From Gemmatimonadota bacterium (GTDB lineage: Bacteria; Gemmatimonadota; Gemmatimonadetes; Gemmatimonadales; Gemmatimonadaceae), in contig JADJAD010000001.1 of assembly GCA_016704465.1 (NCBI GenBank), positions 992,001 to 1,056,000 on the forward strand: DNA of 64,000 bases, read 5' to 3'. The translations under genes and the position numbers were made by a program. This document shows, in pieces, positions 8,590-19,755 of this stretch. The stretch's first letter is position 1, and each line of letters starts with the position of its first letter. The notes under the pieces are model-generated. The model did not search any database and had not been told where the DNA came from. It worked only from the letters and a program-made list of their open reading frames with translations.

Positions 8590-9402
8590 TCACGCAGTGC
8601 CCTCCTCCCTCCCCTCCGACACGTAGTACCCGAACACCAGCGCCGCCGCCGCCGCGCCGAGCACATGCCACGCCCCATGCCCCTGTACGATCGACATCGG
8701 CGCGCACGTGATCCGCAGCAGGTCAATGATCCAGAACACGAACCCGAGCCCGAGTACCCCCACGGCCGCCGCGAAGTAGCGCAAGTCGCCCCGCGCCCGC
8801 CCCGACGACCTGGCGCGCCATTCCGTCGCGATCGCCACCAGCACCACGGCGGCAAACGCCCATCGCCGCAACTCCGGCACCAGCACCAGGAGCGTCAGGA
8901 GCGCGGCGTTCCCCAGCACGTAGGCAACCGCCGATCGACGAGTGGTCACCTCGTGCGTCCGCACCACGGCGTACAGAATGACAAACGTCCCCAGCAGGTA
9001 CATCCCGAGGACGTCGACGGTCTGTCCGACGAAGGTGAACGACGCGTGGTAGAACGCGCTCCCCAGCCCGATCACCAGCAGCGCGCCGGCGAAGAGCGCG
9101 GCGAGCATCGGCGATGCCACCAGTCGCACCCCTCGCACGCGCAGCGCGCGATCCGGCCGGAACGCGACGCGCCAAACGACAGCCGCGACCGTGAGGAAGG
9201 CGATCGACGTCGCCGTGTTCACCGGTTGCCGCACCAACGAATCGCGGAGTCGCTCGCAGAAGCAGTGGTCCGGCATGCAGGTGGCCGCTCGCCAGGCTGC
9301 CCACGGTGACGGGAATCCGGCGAGCCACACCAGGACAGCCAGCGGGATCGCGGAGAGTCCAAGCGACCAGGCCACATCGGCCCTGGTGATCACGGACGGC
9401 AA
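8590..9402 (-). CDS. Ceramidase-family (CREST) membrane hydrolase
   Basis: A 270-residue protein with about seven membrane segments. It carries the whole CREST metal/catalytic set in order: Glu in HCFCE (E50), the Ser-x3-His pair GSAFYH (S115, H119), Asp in FVGQTVD (D130), and His-x3-His in GHGAWH (H242, H246). This matches alkaline ceramidases and related zinc-dependent amide hydrolases. The substrate could be ceramide-like or another lipid amide, because no sphingolipid genes are nearby. It is flanked by unrelated small genes. Confidence 0.82.
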   Translation of the reverse strand: MPSVITRADVAWSLGLSAIPLAVLVWLAGFPSPWAAWRAATCMPDHCFCERLRDSLVRQPVNTATSIAFLTVAAVVWRVAFRPDRALRVRGVRLVASPMLAALFAGALLVIGLGSAFYHASFTFVGQTVDVLGMYLLGTFVILYAVVRTHEVTTRRSAVAYVLGNAALLTLLVLVPELRRWAFAAVVLVAIATEWRARSSGRARGDLRYFAAAVGVLGLGFVFWIIDLLRITCAPMSIVQGHGAWHVLGAAAAALVFGYYVSEGREEGTA

Positions 9403-9622
9403 GGGGACGGCACGAGTGGCGAGTAGACGGCACGGGACAGGGACTCGACGGGCCGGTGGGCAGGCAGCATGTTACGGTGCGGTGCCGGAGTGCGCGATGG
9501 CGACATGACACGGCGGTTCCGCCTCCCGGAAACGCCCGCCTGCATCACGAGCAGTGCATGGCGGTGAATTCGCACTGCTCGACCTCGACGGAGTTCGCTG
9601 CGGACAAACTGCCGGAGGAACA

Positions 9623-10105
9623 ATGCCCACACAGACATGGCAGGAGATCGTCGCCTCGTCGCTCGACTGGGAGCAGGCCCACCTGACGCTGGACCACGCG
9701 CTCAAGGGACTGACCGTGGCGGGGCGCGCCGCCCGCCCGGAGGGATATCCGCATTCGGTGTGGCAACTGCTCGACCACATCCGCGTGGCGCAGCACGACC
9801 TGCTCGACTTCTGCGTCAATGCCAACTACTCGCACGACCTGAACTGGCCCGACGACTACTGGCCGAGCGATCCCGCACCGACGGACGATGCGGCATGGAG
9901 CGCGTGCCTGCAGCAGATCAACCAGGACCGCGCGCAACTGACGCGCTTCACCACCGGCGGCTCGGTGGATCTGACGCAGGCCATTCCGCACGGCACAGGG
10001 CAGACGTACCTGCGCACCGTGCTGGTCGCGGTCGACCATGCGGCATACCATTTCGGCCAGATCGTGGACGTGCGGCGCCTGAACAAGGATTGGCCGCCCG
10101 CGTAG
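9623..10105 (+). CDS. DinB-family four-helix-bundle protein
   Basis: The protein is 160 residues long. GGAGGAA directly before ATG 9623 fixes the start. Its helices carry the metal-binding histidines typical of DinB/YfiT proteins: the first in LLDHIRVAQHDLLDF and the pair in VDHAAYHFGQIVDVRR. Such proteins often act as metal-dependent thiol transferases or have no known role. It converges on the DUF5990 gene with an 8-base gap. Confidence 0.88.
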   Translation: MPTQTWQEIVASSLDWEQAHLTLDHALKGLTVAGRAARPEGYPHSVWQLLDHIRVAQHDLLDFCVNANYSHDLNWPDDYWPSDPAPTDDAAWSACLQQINQDRAQLTRFTTGGSVDLTQAIPHGTGQTYLRTVLVAVDHAAYHFGQIVDVRRLNKDWPPA

Positions 10106-10113
10106 GCGCGTCG

Positions 10114-10566
10114 CTACCGCATCGTCGTCCCCACCATACGCCACACGATCGACTTGACGGTGGCGCAGGTGGGTCCTCCATCCTTCCCCGTGCCCTCGAA
10201 CTCGGTCTCCAGACGCGCGCCTGGAGTCTCGAGGACCTCCCCCACCATCTGGGTGGTGATTCCCGCCAACGGGATCTTGGCGCGACGGTCCCAGCGCGTG
10301 CCTGCCTGCCCTGCCCGATGTCCCGAATTCACATAGACGAAGCGCGCCGTCGGAGGGCCCTGGGTACACGGGCCAAGGAACCTGGGTTGGCCGCCCGACG
10401 TCACCCCATTGGCTCGAACCGTGAAGTCGAAGACGAGCGCGTCGGGCAGGTTAGCGCTCGGCGGGAGCAACTCGACGCTGCCGCGCTGCACCGCGAACGT
10501 TACGCCCGGCGGCGGCCGTCGCACGACGATCCTCAGGGTTAGCTCGGCCTGTGCACCAGCCAGCAC
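10114..10566 (-). CDS. DUF5990-type small protein
   Basis: This 150-residue protein opens with LRIVVRRPPPGVTFAVQRG, followed by ALVFDFTVRAN, FLGPCTQGPPTARFVYVNSG and WDRRAKIPLAGIT. I recognise this pattern as the DUF5990 family of unknown function. A GTG start at 10566 is supported by GGAGG five bases before it. No signal peptide, membrane segment or catalytic motif is visible. Confidence 0.65.
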   Translation of the reverse strand: MLAGAQAELTLRIVVRRPPPGVTFAVQRGSVELLPPSANLPDALVFDFTVRANGVTSGGQPRFLGPCTQGPPTARFVYVNSGHRAGQAGTRWDRRAKIPLAGITTQMVGEVLETPGARLETEFEGTGKDGGPTCATVKSIVWRMVGTTMR

Positions 10567-10665
10567 TCGATCCTCCGGTTAATTGACGACGCGTGCAACG
10601 TACTCTACATCCATTTCCGGCCCCGCGCGCGCGCACGCGGACCCATCCACAGGACGGAGTACGTG

Positions 10666-11292
10666 ATGATGGATCTCCAGGAGCAGTTCGGCCAGATCGA
10701 CATCTACCTGTTCGATCAGCTGTTGAGGGGCAGGATTGCTCCTGGCATGCGCGTGCTGGATGCGGGGTGCGGTGGGGGCCGAAACCTCGTGTACCTGCTG
10801 CGGGCCGGCTACGAAGTGTTTGGTGTGGACGCCGATGCGAATGCGGTCGAGCATGTGCGCTCCATGGCCGCTCGGCTCGCCCCCCAGCTGCCAGCCGACA
10901 GCTTCCGCACCGGGCCCGTGGAGCGGATGACCTTCCCCGACGACTTCGTCGACGTCGTGCTCTCCAGCGCGGTGTTGCACTTTGCCCGTGACGAGGACCA
11001 CTTCGCGGCGATGGTGCACGAGATGTGGCGGGTACTCAAGCCCGGCGGCATGCTGTTCTGCCGACTGGCCTCGTCCATCGGGATGGAGCACCGCGTGGTG
11101 CACCAGTCCGGCCGCCGCTTCCGGTTGCCCGATGGTTCGGAGCGATTCCTGGTCGACGAGGCGATGCTCGTGGACTACACCCGCACGCTCGGCGGCGAGT
11201 TGCTGGACCCCGTGAAGACGACGGTGGTGCAGGACCGGCGATGCATGACGACGTGGGTGGTGGGGAAGGGGGCCAGAGCCCTGGGGCGCTAG
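10666..11292 (+). CDS. Class I SAM-dependent methyltransferase
   Basis: The protein has about 208 residues. Motif I is VLDAGCGGGRN, followed by the acidic ribose-binding loop VFGVDAD, post-I VERMTFPDDFVDVVLSSAVLHF, and LKPGGMLFCRLA. It resembles the UbiE/MenG-like Methyltransf_11 group. GTG 10663, ATG 10666 and ATG 10669 run in series; GGAG at 10656-10659 spaces best with 10666. The substrate cannot be told from sequence. Confidence 0.85.
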   Translation: MMDLQEQFGQIDIYLFDQLLRGRIAPGMRVLDAGCGGGRNLVYLLRAGYEVFGVDADANAVEHVRSMAARLAPQLPADSFRTGPVERMTFPDDFVDVVLSSAVLHFARDEDHFAAMVHEMWRVLKPGGMLFCRLASSIGMEHRVVHQSGRRFRLPDGSERFLVDEAMLVDYTRTLGGELLDPVKTTVVQDRRCMTTWVVGKGARALGR

Positions 11293-11378
11293 CCGAGCGC
11301 AGGTGAGCGCAATGCGCGCGCTGCACGGTCGGCGACGTGAGACGGTGTGGGCTGCAGCTACCGGCCGCGTCGCCCGAC

Positions 11379-13879
11379 TCAGTCGTACCGCAGCGCGCGC
11401 ATGGGCTGCGTCTGGCTGGCGCGCCGCGCCGGAATCCACCCCGCGCCGAGTGCGACGACCGCCAGGAGCAGCACCGCAGTCGCAAACACGAACGGATCGT
11501 GCCCTTCGAGCCCGAACAGCAGCGATTGTGCCGCCCGCCCGAGCCCGAAGGCGCCCAGCGCCCCGACGGTCGCACCGATCCCGATCATGACCCCAACCTG
11601 CCGCAGGACCATCCCCTGCACGCGTCGACGGTCAGCGCCCAGCGCCATGCGCACGCCGATCTCGCGCGTGCGCTGCGAGACCGAGTAGGCCAGCACGCCG
11701 TACAGTCCCACCGCCGCGAGCAGCGTGGCCAACAGCGCGAAGCCGGCCGAGAGGATGGAGATCATCCGGTCGAGAAAGACGTTCTCGCGCAGTTGCTGCG
11801 TCATGGTCTTCAAGTCCTGCACCGGGAGCGTGGGATCGATCCGCTTCATCATCTGCGGGATCGCGGCGATGAGTTGATCCCCCGGCAGGCGTGTGCGCGC
11901 ATAGAAGTACATCTGTCCAACGACCCCCTGCTGCATCCACGGCAGGTAGAACACGGGCTGTGGTTCACGCTTCACATCGTTGTAGGCAATGTCGGGCGCG
12001 AGCCCCACGATCTGGATGCCGAGCGAGTCGTTGCCGCCGGCACGTCCCATGAACTTGCCGACGGCGTCGCGCCCGAGCCCGAACTTCTCGGCGAAGGCGA
12101 GGTTCACCACCCCGACGCGCGCCCCGTCGTACTGGTCGTACGAAGCCACGTCGCGCCCCGCCAGCATCGGCACGCCGATCATGGTGAAGTAACCGGCCCC
12201 CACTGCGGTGTACCGCGAGTTGCAGTCGGTGTCGGGCAGGCATTCGAAGCCCTGCACGCGCACGTCGTTGCCCCAGCTATCGCCGGAAAGCAGCGGGACG
12301 AGCGAACTCGTCACCCCGGTCACGCCGGGGAGCGCACGCAACTCCTCCTCGATGCGAGCATAGAGCACCTTGGCCCGCAGTGTGTCGTATCCCACCCGCA
12401 ACGGCGCGACCGAGAACGTCGCCACGCTGTCGATGCGGATGCCGAGGTCGACGCGGCTCACGTTGACGAGGCTCTTGAGGAAGAGCCCAGCCGAGATGAG
12501 GAGCGTGGTGGAGAGGGCGATCTGCGCGACCGCGAGCCCGGTACGGAATCGCCCCGCGATCCCCCCGCCGGCGATGTTGCCGGCGCCCGCACGGATGGTG
12601 CTGATGAGGTCGGGCCGGGTGGAATGCAGCGCCGGAAAGAGCCCGAAGACGAAGCCCGTCATCACCGCCAGCGAGCCGGCGAAGAGCATGACCGGCACCT
12701 GTACGCTGAACTGCAGGGTCGTGGATGCGTTGGGCGGGAGCAGCGTGGCGATCCCTTGCAACGTCCACCGCGACACCAGCAGGCTGACAAGGCCGCCGAG
12801 CAGGGCAAGCACGAGTGACTCGACGAGCAGCTGCCTGACGAGCCGGCCCCGCGTCGCGCCCAGCGAGAGCCGCACCCCCATCTCGGTCGCCCGGCTCGCG
12901 CCGCGCGCGAGCAGGAGGTTGGCGATATTTGCGCAGGCGATCAACAGCACGACGGCGGTGATCGAGAAGAGCATCGTCAGGGGAACCTTCGCCTCGCCCT
13001 GCATCGAGCTCTGCCCGCGTGCACCGGGTGTCACGACGACCCGCTTGGCCTTGAAGCGCTCCATCGTTGCCGCGCTCATCTCCCGCTGGAGCGGCGCCTC
13101 GACGTCGGCGAGGATCGGCGCAATGACGCCGTCCAGTCCCGCCTTGGTCGCCTGCATCGACATGCCCAGCTTGCGTCGGCCGAAGACATAGACCCAGTAG
13201 TCACGGCGATTCTCGAGGCCTTCGTACGTCCCGATGTACGTCCGCGATTGCATCGGGACGTAGACCAGCGGGCGGGCGCCCAGCGTGTTTCCCTCGAACC
13301 CTTCAGGCGCAACACCTACGATCGTGAACGCCCGCCCGTTCAATCGCAGCAGTTGGTCGAGCGCCTCGGGCTTGCCGCCGAACCGATCCATCCAGAAGTG
13401 GTGGCTGATCACCGCGACCATGTTGTCCGCGCCCGGCTCGTTGTCCCGCACCTGAAGCAGCCGCCGAGTGCGGGGCGCAGGCCGAGTGTCGAGAAGTAGG
13501 CACCCGTCACGTAGATCCCCTCACCGACCGTCGGCTCATCGCCCAGCGCGATGCTCGCGCCGAAAATTCGGTGCCCGGCAATGCCGGCGAGCGCCGACTG
13601 TTCACGCTCCAGGTCGCGGAACATCGGGTAGCTCCAGATGATCCCGTTGCCGCACCCCGATTGGTTGCAGGAGTCACTCCCCTGGATCGGCCCCGGAAGC
13701 TCCAGGTTGACCAGCTCGTCCGGTGCCGCAACCGGGAGGGGACGCAGCAGGAGCTGGTCGAAGAGGGAGTAGATCGCCGCGTTCGCGCCGATGCCAAGCG
13801 CGAGTGACAGGATGGCGACCGCGTTCACGAAGGGAGTGGTCAACAGCGTGCGGAACGCGTAGCGAAGGTCGCGCATCAT
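11379..13879 (-). pseudogene. ADOP/MacB-FtsX permease with a one-base frameshift
   Basis: Two reading frames make one gene. The 5' part, from MMRDLRYAFRTLLTTPF (start 13879), encodes the first membrane segment and the start of the MacB-like periplasmic domain, ending ...YFSTLGLRPALG. The 3' part resumes with VRDNEPGADNMVAVISHHFW and continues through two FtsX permease domains to LRYD. The join at 13461-13466 reads CTCGGCGGCTG. Adding one C restores LGRLLQVRDNEPG and a continuous 833-residue protein, normal for ADOP permeases (duplicated permeases without a fused ATPase). Both halves keep full conservation, so the break is either recent or a sequencing error. Unlike the other two ADOP genes here, it has no PadR gene next to it. 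Confidence 0.85.
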
Positions 13880-13984
13880 TGCGAGGGTCGAGGAGTCGGC
13901 GGCGGATCCTCTGGTCGGACAGTCGGGCAGCGGCGAATGGTTTGATTCGCTCCTGCCAGCACACCGTGTGGACGCGCGACGAAA

Positions 13985-14014
13985 GGGGCGTTCCGGTGCT
14001 CACCGGAACGCCCC
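13985..14014 (-). terminator. Strong hairpin downstream of katG
   Basis: GGGGCGTTCCGGTG (13985-13998) and CACCGGAACGCCCC (14001-14014) are perfect complements of 14 bases with a minimal loop. The hairpin lies 31 bases beyond the katG stop and before the next leftward gene, so it should end katG transcription. There is no long T-run. Confidence 0.7.
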
Positions 14015-14045
14015 TCGTTCACACCCTCGTGCCTCGCCGCGGCGA

Positions 14046-16264
<2,219 letters not shown>

Positions 16265-16443
16265 TCTCTCCGATCGTTGCTGCGATGAGTGGCTCGTTTC
16301 GTCGATTCCGCACGACAAATCCACCGGACCGCGGTCCGGTTTCGAGGGCGGCGCGGCTGTCGACGACCACGATATCAGCGGGGCGGGAGGGAAACGCTCG
16401 GGCATTACGCCCGCCGTGTGTCAGTAATCCCCTGTTCGTACCG

Positions 16444-16466
16444 AGTATTGCGCGTGAAGTAATACT
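16444..16466. promoter_or_regulatory. Inverted repeat upstream of RHH gene
   Basis: AGTATT (16444-16449) and AATACT (16461-16466) flank an 11-base spacer, within a locally AT-rich stretch 14-37 bases before the ATG at 16481. Placement and spacing suit an autoregulatory ribbon-helix-helix operator, but this is inferred. Confidence 0.45.
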
Positions 16467-16480
16467 GGGTATGATCCAAT

Positions 16481-16840
16481 ATGACCAATCGAAAACCCTT
16501 CGCCCGGATCGCTATCACGCTACCCGAGGAGACGCTCGCGGCCGCCGACGCGCTCGCCGCCCGGCACGATCGATCCCGCAGTTGGATCGTTGCGGAGGCC
16601 GTCCGGCAGTACGCGGCGGCGGCCCTGCACGCGCCCGCAGAAGCTGCCCCGGCATCGCTCGGCCCATCGAGACGTGAGCAGCTCAGTCGCGATGCTGCCC
16701 TCTCTCCCGAGGCACCTGTCCTTGCAGCAGCGGAGGTCACGCCCGTGGGACCCGAACTCGTCCCTCCCGCCGAGCCTCTCGCATTCGCACAGGTTGACGA
16801 CTTCCTGGACTGGCAGCGGGCGCGGGAGCTGGGCAGCTGA
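16481..16840 (+). CDS. Ribbon-helix-helix (CopG-like) DNA-binding protein
   Basis: A 119-residue protein. The RHH fold occupies residues ~7-45: strand FARIAITLPEETL, helix AAADALAARHD and SRSWIVAEAVRQYAAA. The rest is an Ala/Pro-rich linker and a short acidic tail, QVDDFLDWQRARELGS. Such proteins are often antitoxins, but no toxin reading frame follows. Only a 29-codon frame overlaps the TGA, and it resembles nothing I know. It could equally be a stand-alone repressor, possibly of its own gene through the inverted repeat at 16444-16466. It is divergent from katG, so katG could also be a target. Confidence 0.75.
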   Translation: MTNRKPFARIAITLPEETLAAADALAARHDRSRSWIVAEAVRQYAAAALHAPAEAAPASLGPSRREQLSRDAALSPEAPVLAAAEVTPVGPELVPPAEPLAFAQVDDFLDWQRARELGS

Positions 16841-17091
16841 TGAAGCCCGTGGGTTCCCATCCTTACCATCTCGCTTCAGCAGCGCGTGAAGTCGCAGCGA
16901 AACGGTCGAACACAGGATCGGGCGGATAGCGCAGACCTCGAGGCACTCGAAGCACTCGAGGCGCTGCGGCGGCTATGCAGGAAGTGAGGGCGAACCGGCT
17001 GCGTCGCTCAGGCGTCGACCCGTGGCAACGCCTCCCCCTGCCGCGGCGTAGTTCAGTAGTGTACTGTCTCGCACCCCTGACCCTCGCCCGC
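16841..17091. other. Non-coding gap with degenerate 9-base repeat
   Basis: There is no supported gene here. Three near-copies of CTCGAGGCA lie at about 16937-16965. They read as Leu-Glu-Ala repeats in one frame but lack a start codon or ribosome binding site. Confidence 0.45.
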
Positions 17092-17703
17092 GTGTTCGCT
17101 ACTCGCACTCTCCCCCGCGCCACCGTGCTCGCCATTGGCGCGCTGCTCCTGGTCTCTCCCGCTACGGTGCGAGCCCAGCACTCGATGGCTGGGATGCACC
17201 AGCAGATCACCGTCCCCGACGGCGCCAACTACACGGTCGCCGACGTCGAGTTCATGCAGGGGATGATCGCCCACCACGCCCAGGCCATCCACATGTCGCG
17301 CATGGCCGAGTCGCATGGCGCCAACCCGCGCGTGCATAGGCTCGCCATCAAGATCGACCAGTCGCAGGTGGCAGAGATCCACATCATGCAAGAGTGGCTG
17401 CGCCACAACCGTCAGGTGGCTCCCGACACGTCGTCGTGGCGCACGATGACCATGGCCGGAATGCTCACCGAGGCGCAGCTCAAGACGCTCGACGCCTCCC
17501 GTGGCGTGGACTTCGATCGCGCCTTTCTCACCTTCATGATCCAGCATCATGAAGGAGCGCTCCTGATGGTGAAGGAGCTGTTCGCCTCGCCGCGTGCCGG
17601 CCAGGAAGTGGACGTGAACGTCTTCGCCAACGACGTCGTCGCCGTGCAGACCGCCGAGATCGGCGCCATGCGGCAGTTGCTGTCTCAGCTACCCGGCGCG
17701 TAG
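17092..17703 (+). CDS. Secreted DUF305 protein
   Basis: About 203 residues from a GTG at 17092, which gives a signal peptide (ATVLAIGALLLVSPATVRA) with cleavage before QHSMAGM. GTG 17059 and ATG 16975 are alternatives. Two DUF305 repeats are visible: FMQGMIAHHAQAIHMSRMAESHG and FMIQHHEGALLMVKELF, each with the paired histidines and methionines of this ferritin-like helical family. The His/Met content suggests metal, possibly copper, binding in the periplasm. The LVIVD-like gene follows 33 bases downstream and is probably co-transcribed. Confidence 0.85.
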   Translation: MFATRTLPRATVLAIGALLLVSPATVRAQHSMAGMHQQITVPDGANYTVADVEFMQGMIAHHAQAIHMSRMAESHGANPRVHRLAIKIDQSQVAEIHIMQEWLRHNRQVAPDTSSWRTMTMAGMLTEAQLKTLDASRGVDFDRAFLTFMIQHHEGALLMVKELFASPRAGQEVDVNVFANDVVAVQTAEIGAMRQLLSQLPGA

Positions 17704-17736
17704 GCTCGCGCGTCTCCACCAGAACCCCCCCTCACG

Positions 17737-19563
17737 ATGCACCGTACCTGTAGGGCGTTCGCACTCGCTGCGACCGTCGTCCTTACCGCGCTCCTCCCGT
17801 CGATCCTTGCCGCGCAGACGTATCCGAGCACCAAGGATCCGCGCAGCACCCTCAGGCCCGGTCGGCTCGATGGTGGCACCGCTGAGCGCAACATGCGGGT
17901 TGTCTCGTTCTCGCCGAAGCCAGCCGAGTTCGATACGTCGCGCGGCCTGACGTTCGTGAACTCCGACCTGGCCTTCGGCGACAAGTACGTCTATCAGGGC
18001 AACTTCGCCGGCTTCTCTGTGTGGGACGTGAGCGATCCGACGAAGCCAAAGGTCGTCTCCGTGGTCTCGTGCATCACCTCGCAGGGCGACCCGTCGGTCT
18101 ACGGCTCCCTGCTCTTCATCTCGGCCGAAGGGACCGGCAACCGCAACGACTGCGCGAAGGGGGGCGTGACCGATCCCAAGGACCACATGGCGGGGGTCCG
18201 CATCTACGACGTCTCCAACCCGGCCGCTCCGCGCCTGGTCAAGAACGTGCAGACCTGCAAGGGCTCGCACACCCACACCATCGTTCCGCACCCGAAGGAC
18301 AAGGGTGTGATCTACATCTATGTCTCGGGGAGCCAGGGGGCGCGCCCGGCCACGGAGGTCCCCGGGTGCAAGGAGGGGGACGACGCCGCCGATGAAACGA
18401 ACTCGCTCTTCAGGCTCGACGTCATCAAGGTTCCGCTGGCGAACCCCGAGAGGGCCGAGGTGGTGACCGGGGCGCGCATCTTCACCGGGCTCGGCGAGGC
18501 CCCGCGTGCCACCGGCCGGCCGGCCCGCGGCCGCCCTCGCGCCGCAGGCGACACGACCGCCCTTCCCATGCCCACCGGACCGCGCAACTGCCACGACGTG
18601 ACCGCCTATCCGTCTGCCGGGCTGCTCGCCGGGGCGTGCGGGAGCTACGGGCTGCTAGTGGACATCTCCAACCCGGAAAAGCCGATCCGACTGGATGCCC
18701 GGGCCGACACCAATTTCTCGCTCTGGCACACGGCCGTCTTCAGCAACGACGGCAAGAAGGTCGTCTTCACCGATGAGTGGGGGGGCGGCACCTCGCCCAT
18801 GTGCCAGGCCAACTCGATGATGGAGATGGGGGGCAACACGATCCTCACCATCGATCGCAAGAAGAAGTACACGCAGCACTCCTACTTCAAGATCAACACC
18901 GCACAGACGGCCGAGGAAAACTGCGTATCGCACAACGGCGGGCTGATCCCCGTGCCGGGACGCGACCTCATGGTGCAGGGGTGGTACCAGGGCGGCGTGA
19001 GCGTGATGGAGTTCTCCGACCCCAACAATCCGCAGGAGCTGGCCTACTTCGACCGCGGGCCGATCAATGCGCCGCCGCAGATCGACGTGCCGCTCACGCC
19101 CGAGGAGCAGGGACGGCGCGGCGGCCGCAACGCCATCGGCGGCTCGTGGGGCGCCTACTGGTGGAACGGCCTCATCTACTCGTCGGAGATGGACCGCGGC
19201 TTCGACATCCTCGAGCTGACGCCGAGCGACCAGCTGTCGGCCAATGAGATCGCGGCGGCCAAGCTCGTGCGCTTCCGGGACTACAATCCCCAGAGCCAGC
19301 CGAAGATCGAGTGGCCGGCCGCCTTCCCAGTGGTGCGGTCGTACCTCGACCAGCTGGTGCGTGGCAACGGCCTGGCGGCAGAGCGCACGACCGCCATTGA
19401 TGCGGCGCTGACCACCGCGGAGCAGCAGGAGGGCAAAGCGCGACGCGACGCGCTGAGTGCGCTCGCGAAGCAGGTGGACAAGGACGTGCGCGGCGCCACG
19501 GACTCGGCGCGTGTCAAGGCCATGTCGGACGCGATCAAGGCGTTGGCGAAGGCGACGACGTAG
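17737..19563 (+). CDS. Secreted LVIVD-repeat beta-propeller-like protein
   Basis: A 608-residue protein with a signal peptide (FALAATVVLTALLPSILAAQ). Propeller-like blades carry the LVIVD pattern: FAGFSVWDVSDPTKPKVVS, MAGVRIYDVSNPAAPRLVK, SYGLLVDISNPEKPIRLD and GGVSVMEFSDPNNPQELAYF. Several conserved Cys/His blocks (CKGSHTHTIVPHP, NCHDVTAYP, ENCVSHNGG) suggest structural disulfides or metal sites. The C-terminal ~80 residues are a charged Ala-rich helix. Function is unknown. It sits downstream of DUF305 and ends at a strong terminator. Confidence 0.75.
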   Translation: MHRTCRAFALAATVVLTALLPSILAAQTYPSTKDPRSTLRPGRLDGGTAERNMRVVSFSPKPAEFDTSRGLTFVNSDLAFGDKYVYQGNFAGFSVWDVSDPTKPKVVSVVSCITSQGDPSVYGSLLFISAEGTGNRNDCAKGGVTDPKDHMAGVRIYDVSNPAAPRLVKNVQTCKGSHTHTIVPHPKDKGVIYIYVSGSQGARPATEVPGCKEGDDAADETNSLFRLDVIKVPLANPERAEVVTGARIFTGLGEAPRATGRPARGRPRAAGDTTALPMPTGPRNCHDVTAYPSAGLLAGACGSYGLLVDISNPEKPIRLDARADTNFSLWHTAVFSNDGKKVVFTDEWGGGTSPMCQANSMMEMGGNTILTIDRKKKYTQHSYFKINTAQTAEENCVSHNGGLIPVPGRDLMVQGWYQGGVSVMEFSDPNNPQELAYFDRGPINAPPQIDVPLTPEEQGRRGGRNAIGGSWGAYWWNGLIYSSEMDRGFDILELTPSDQLSANEIAAAKLVRFRDYNPQSQPKIEWPAAFPVVRSYLDQLVRGNGLAAERTTAIDAALTTAEQQEGKARRDALSALAKQVDKDVRGATDSARVKAMSDAIKALAKATT

Positions 19564-19581
19564 CAGGCCACCTCGACAGGC

Positions 19582-19622
19582 GAGCCCCCGGACGTTCCGC
19601 GAAGCGCGGCGTCCGGGGGCTC
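19582..19622 (+). terminator. Strong terminator hairpin
   Basis: GAGCCCCCGGAC (19582-19593) pairs perfectly with GTCCGGGGGCTC (19611-19622). The loop can itself form CCGC/GCGG. It begins 19 bases after the LVIVD-protein stop and separates that operon from the YHYH-HupE pair. Confidence 0.8.
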
Positions 19623-19755
19623 TGCGTTTGTCCCTCCCTGCGTCCTCGGCTCGCCTCGGGCATGCTGTCCTGTCGAATCGTGTGCGGGCGCAAAGGGAAT
19701 GAACGCGGGCATGGGATTGTCCAACGCACATGGACACCCACTTCGGAACTGACAA

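Noticed and set aside
16840..16929. 29-codon frame overlapping the RHH stop codon as a possible toxin
   Set aside because: It is too short and has no toxin motif or ribosome binding site of its own.
16937..16965. Leu-Glu-Ala repeat near 16950 as a coiled-coil gene
   Set aside because: It comes from a degenerate 9-base DNA repeat in a frame without a start codon.
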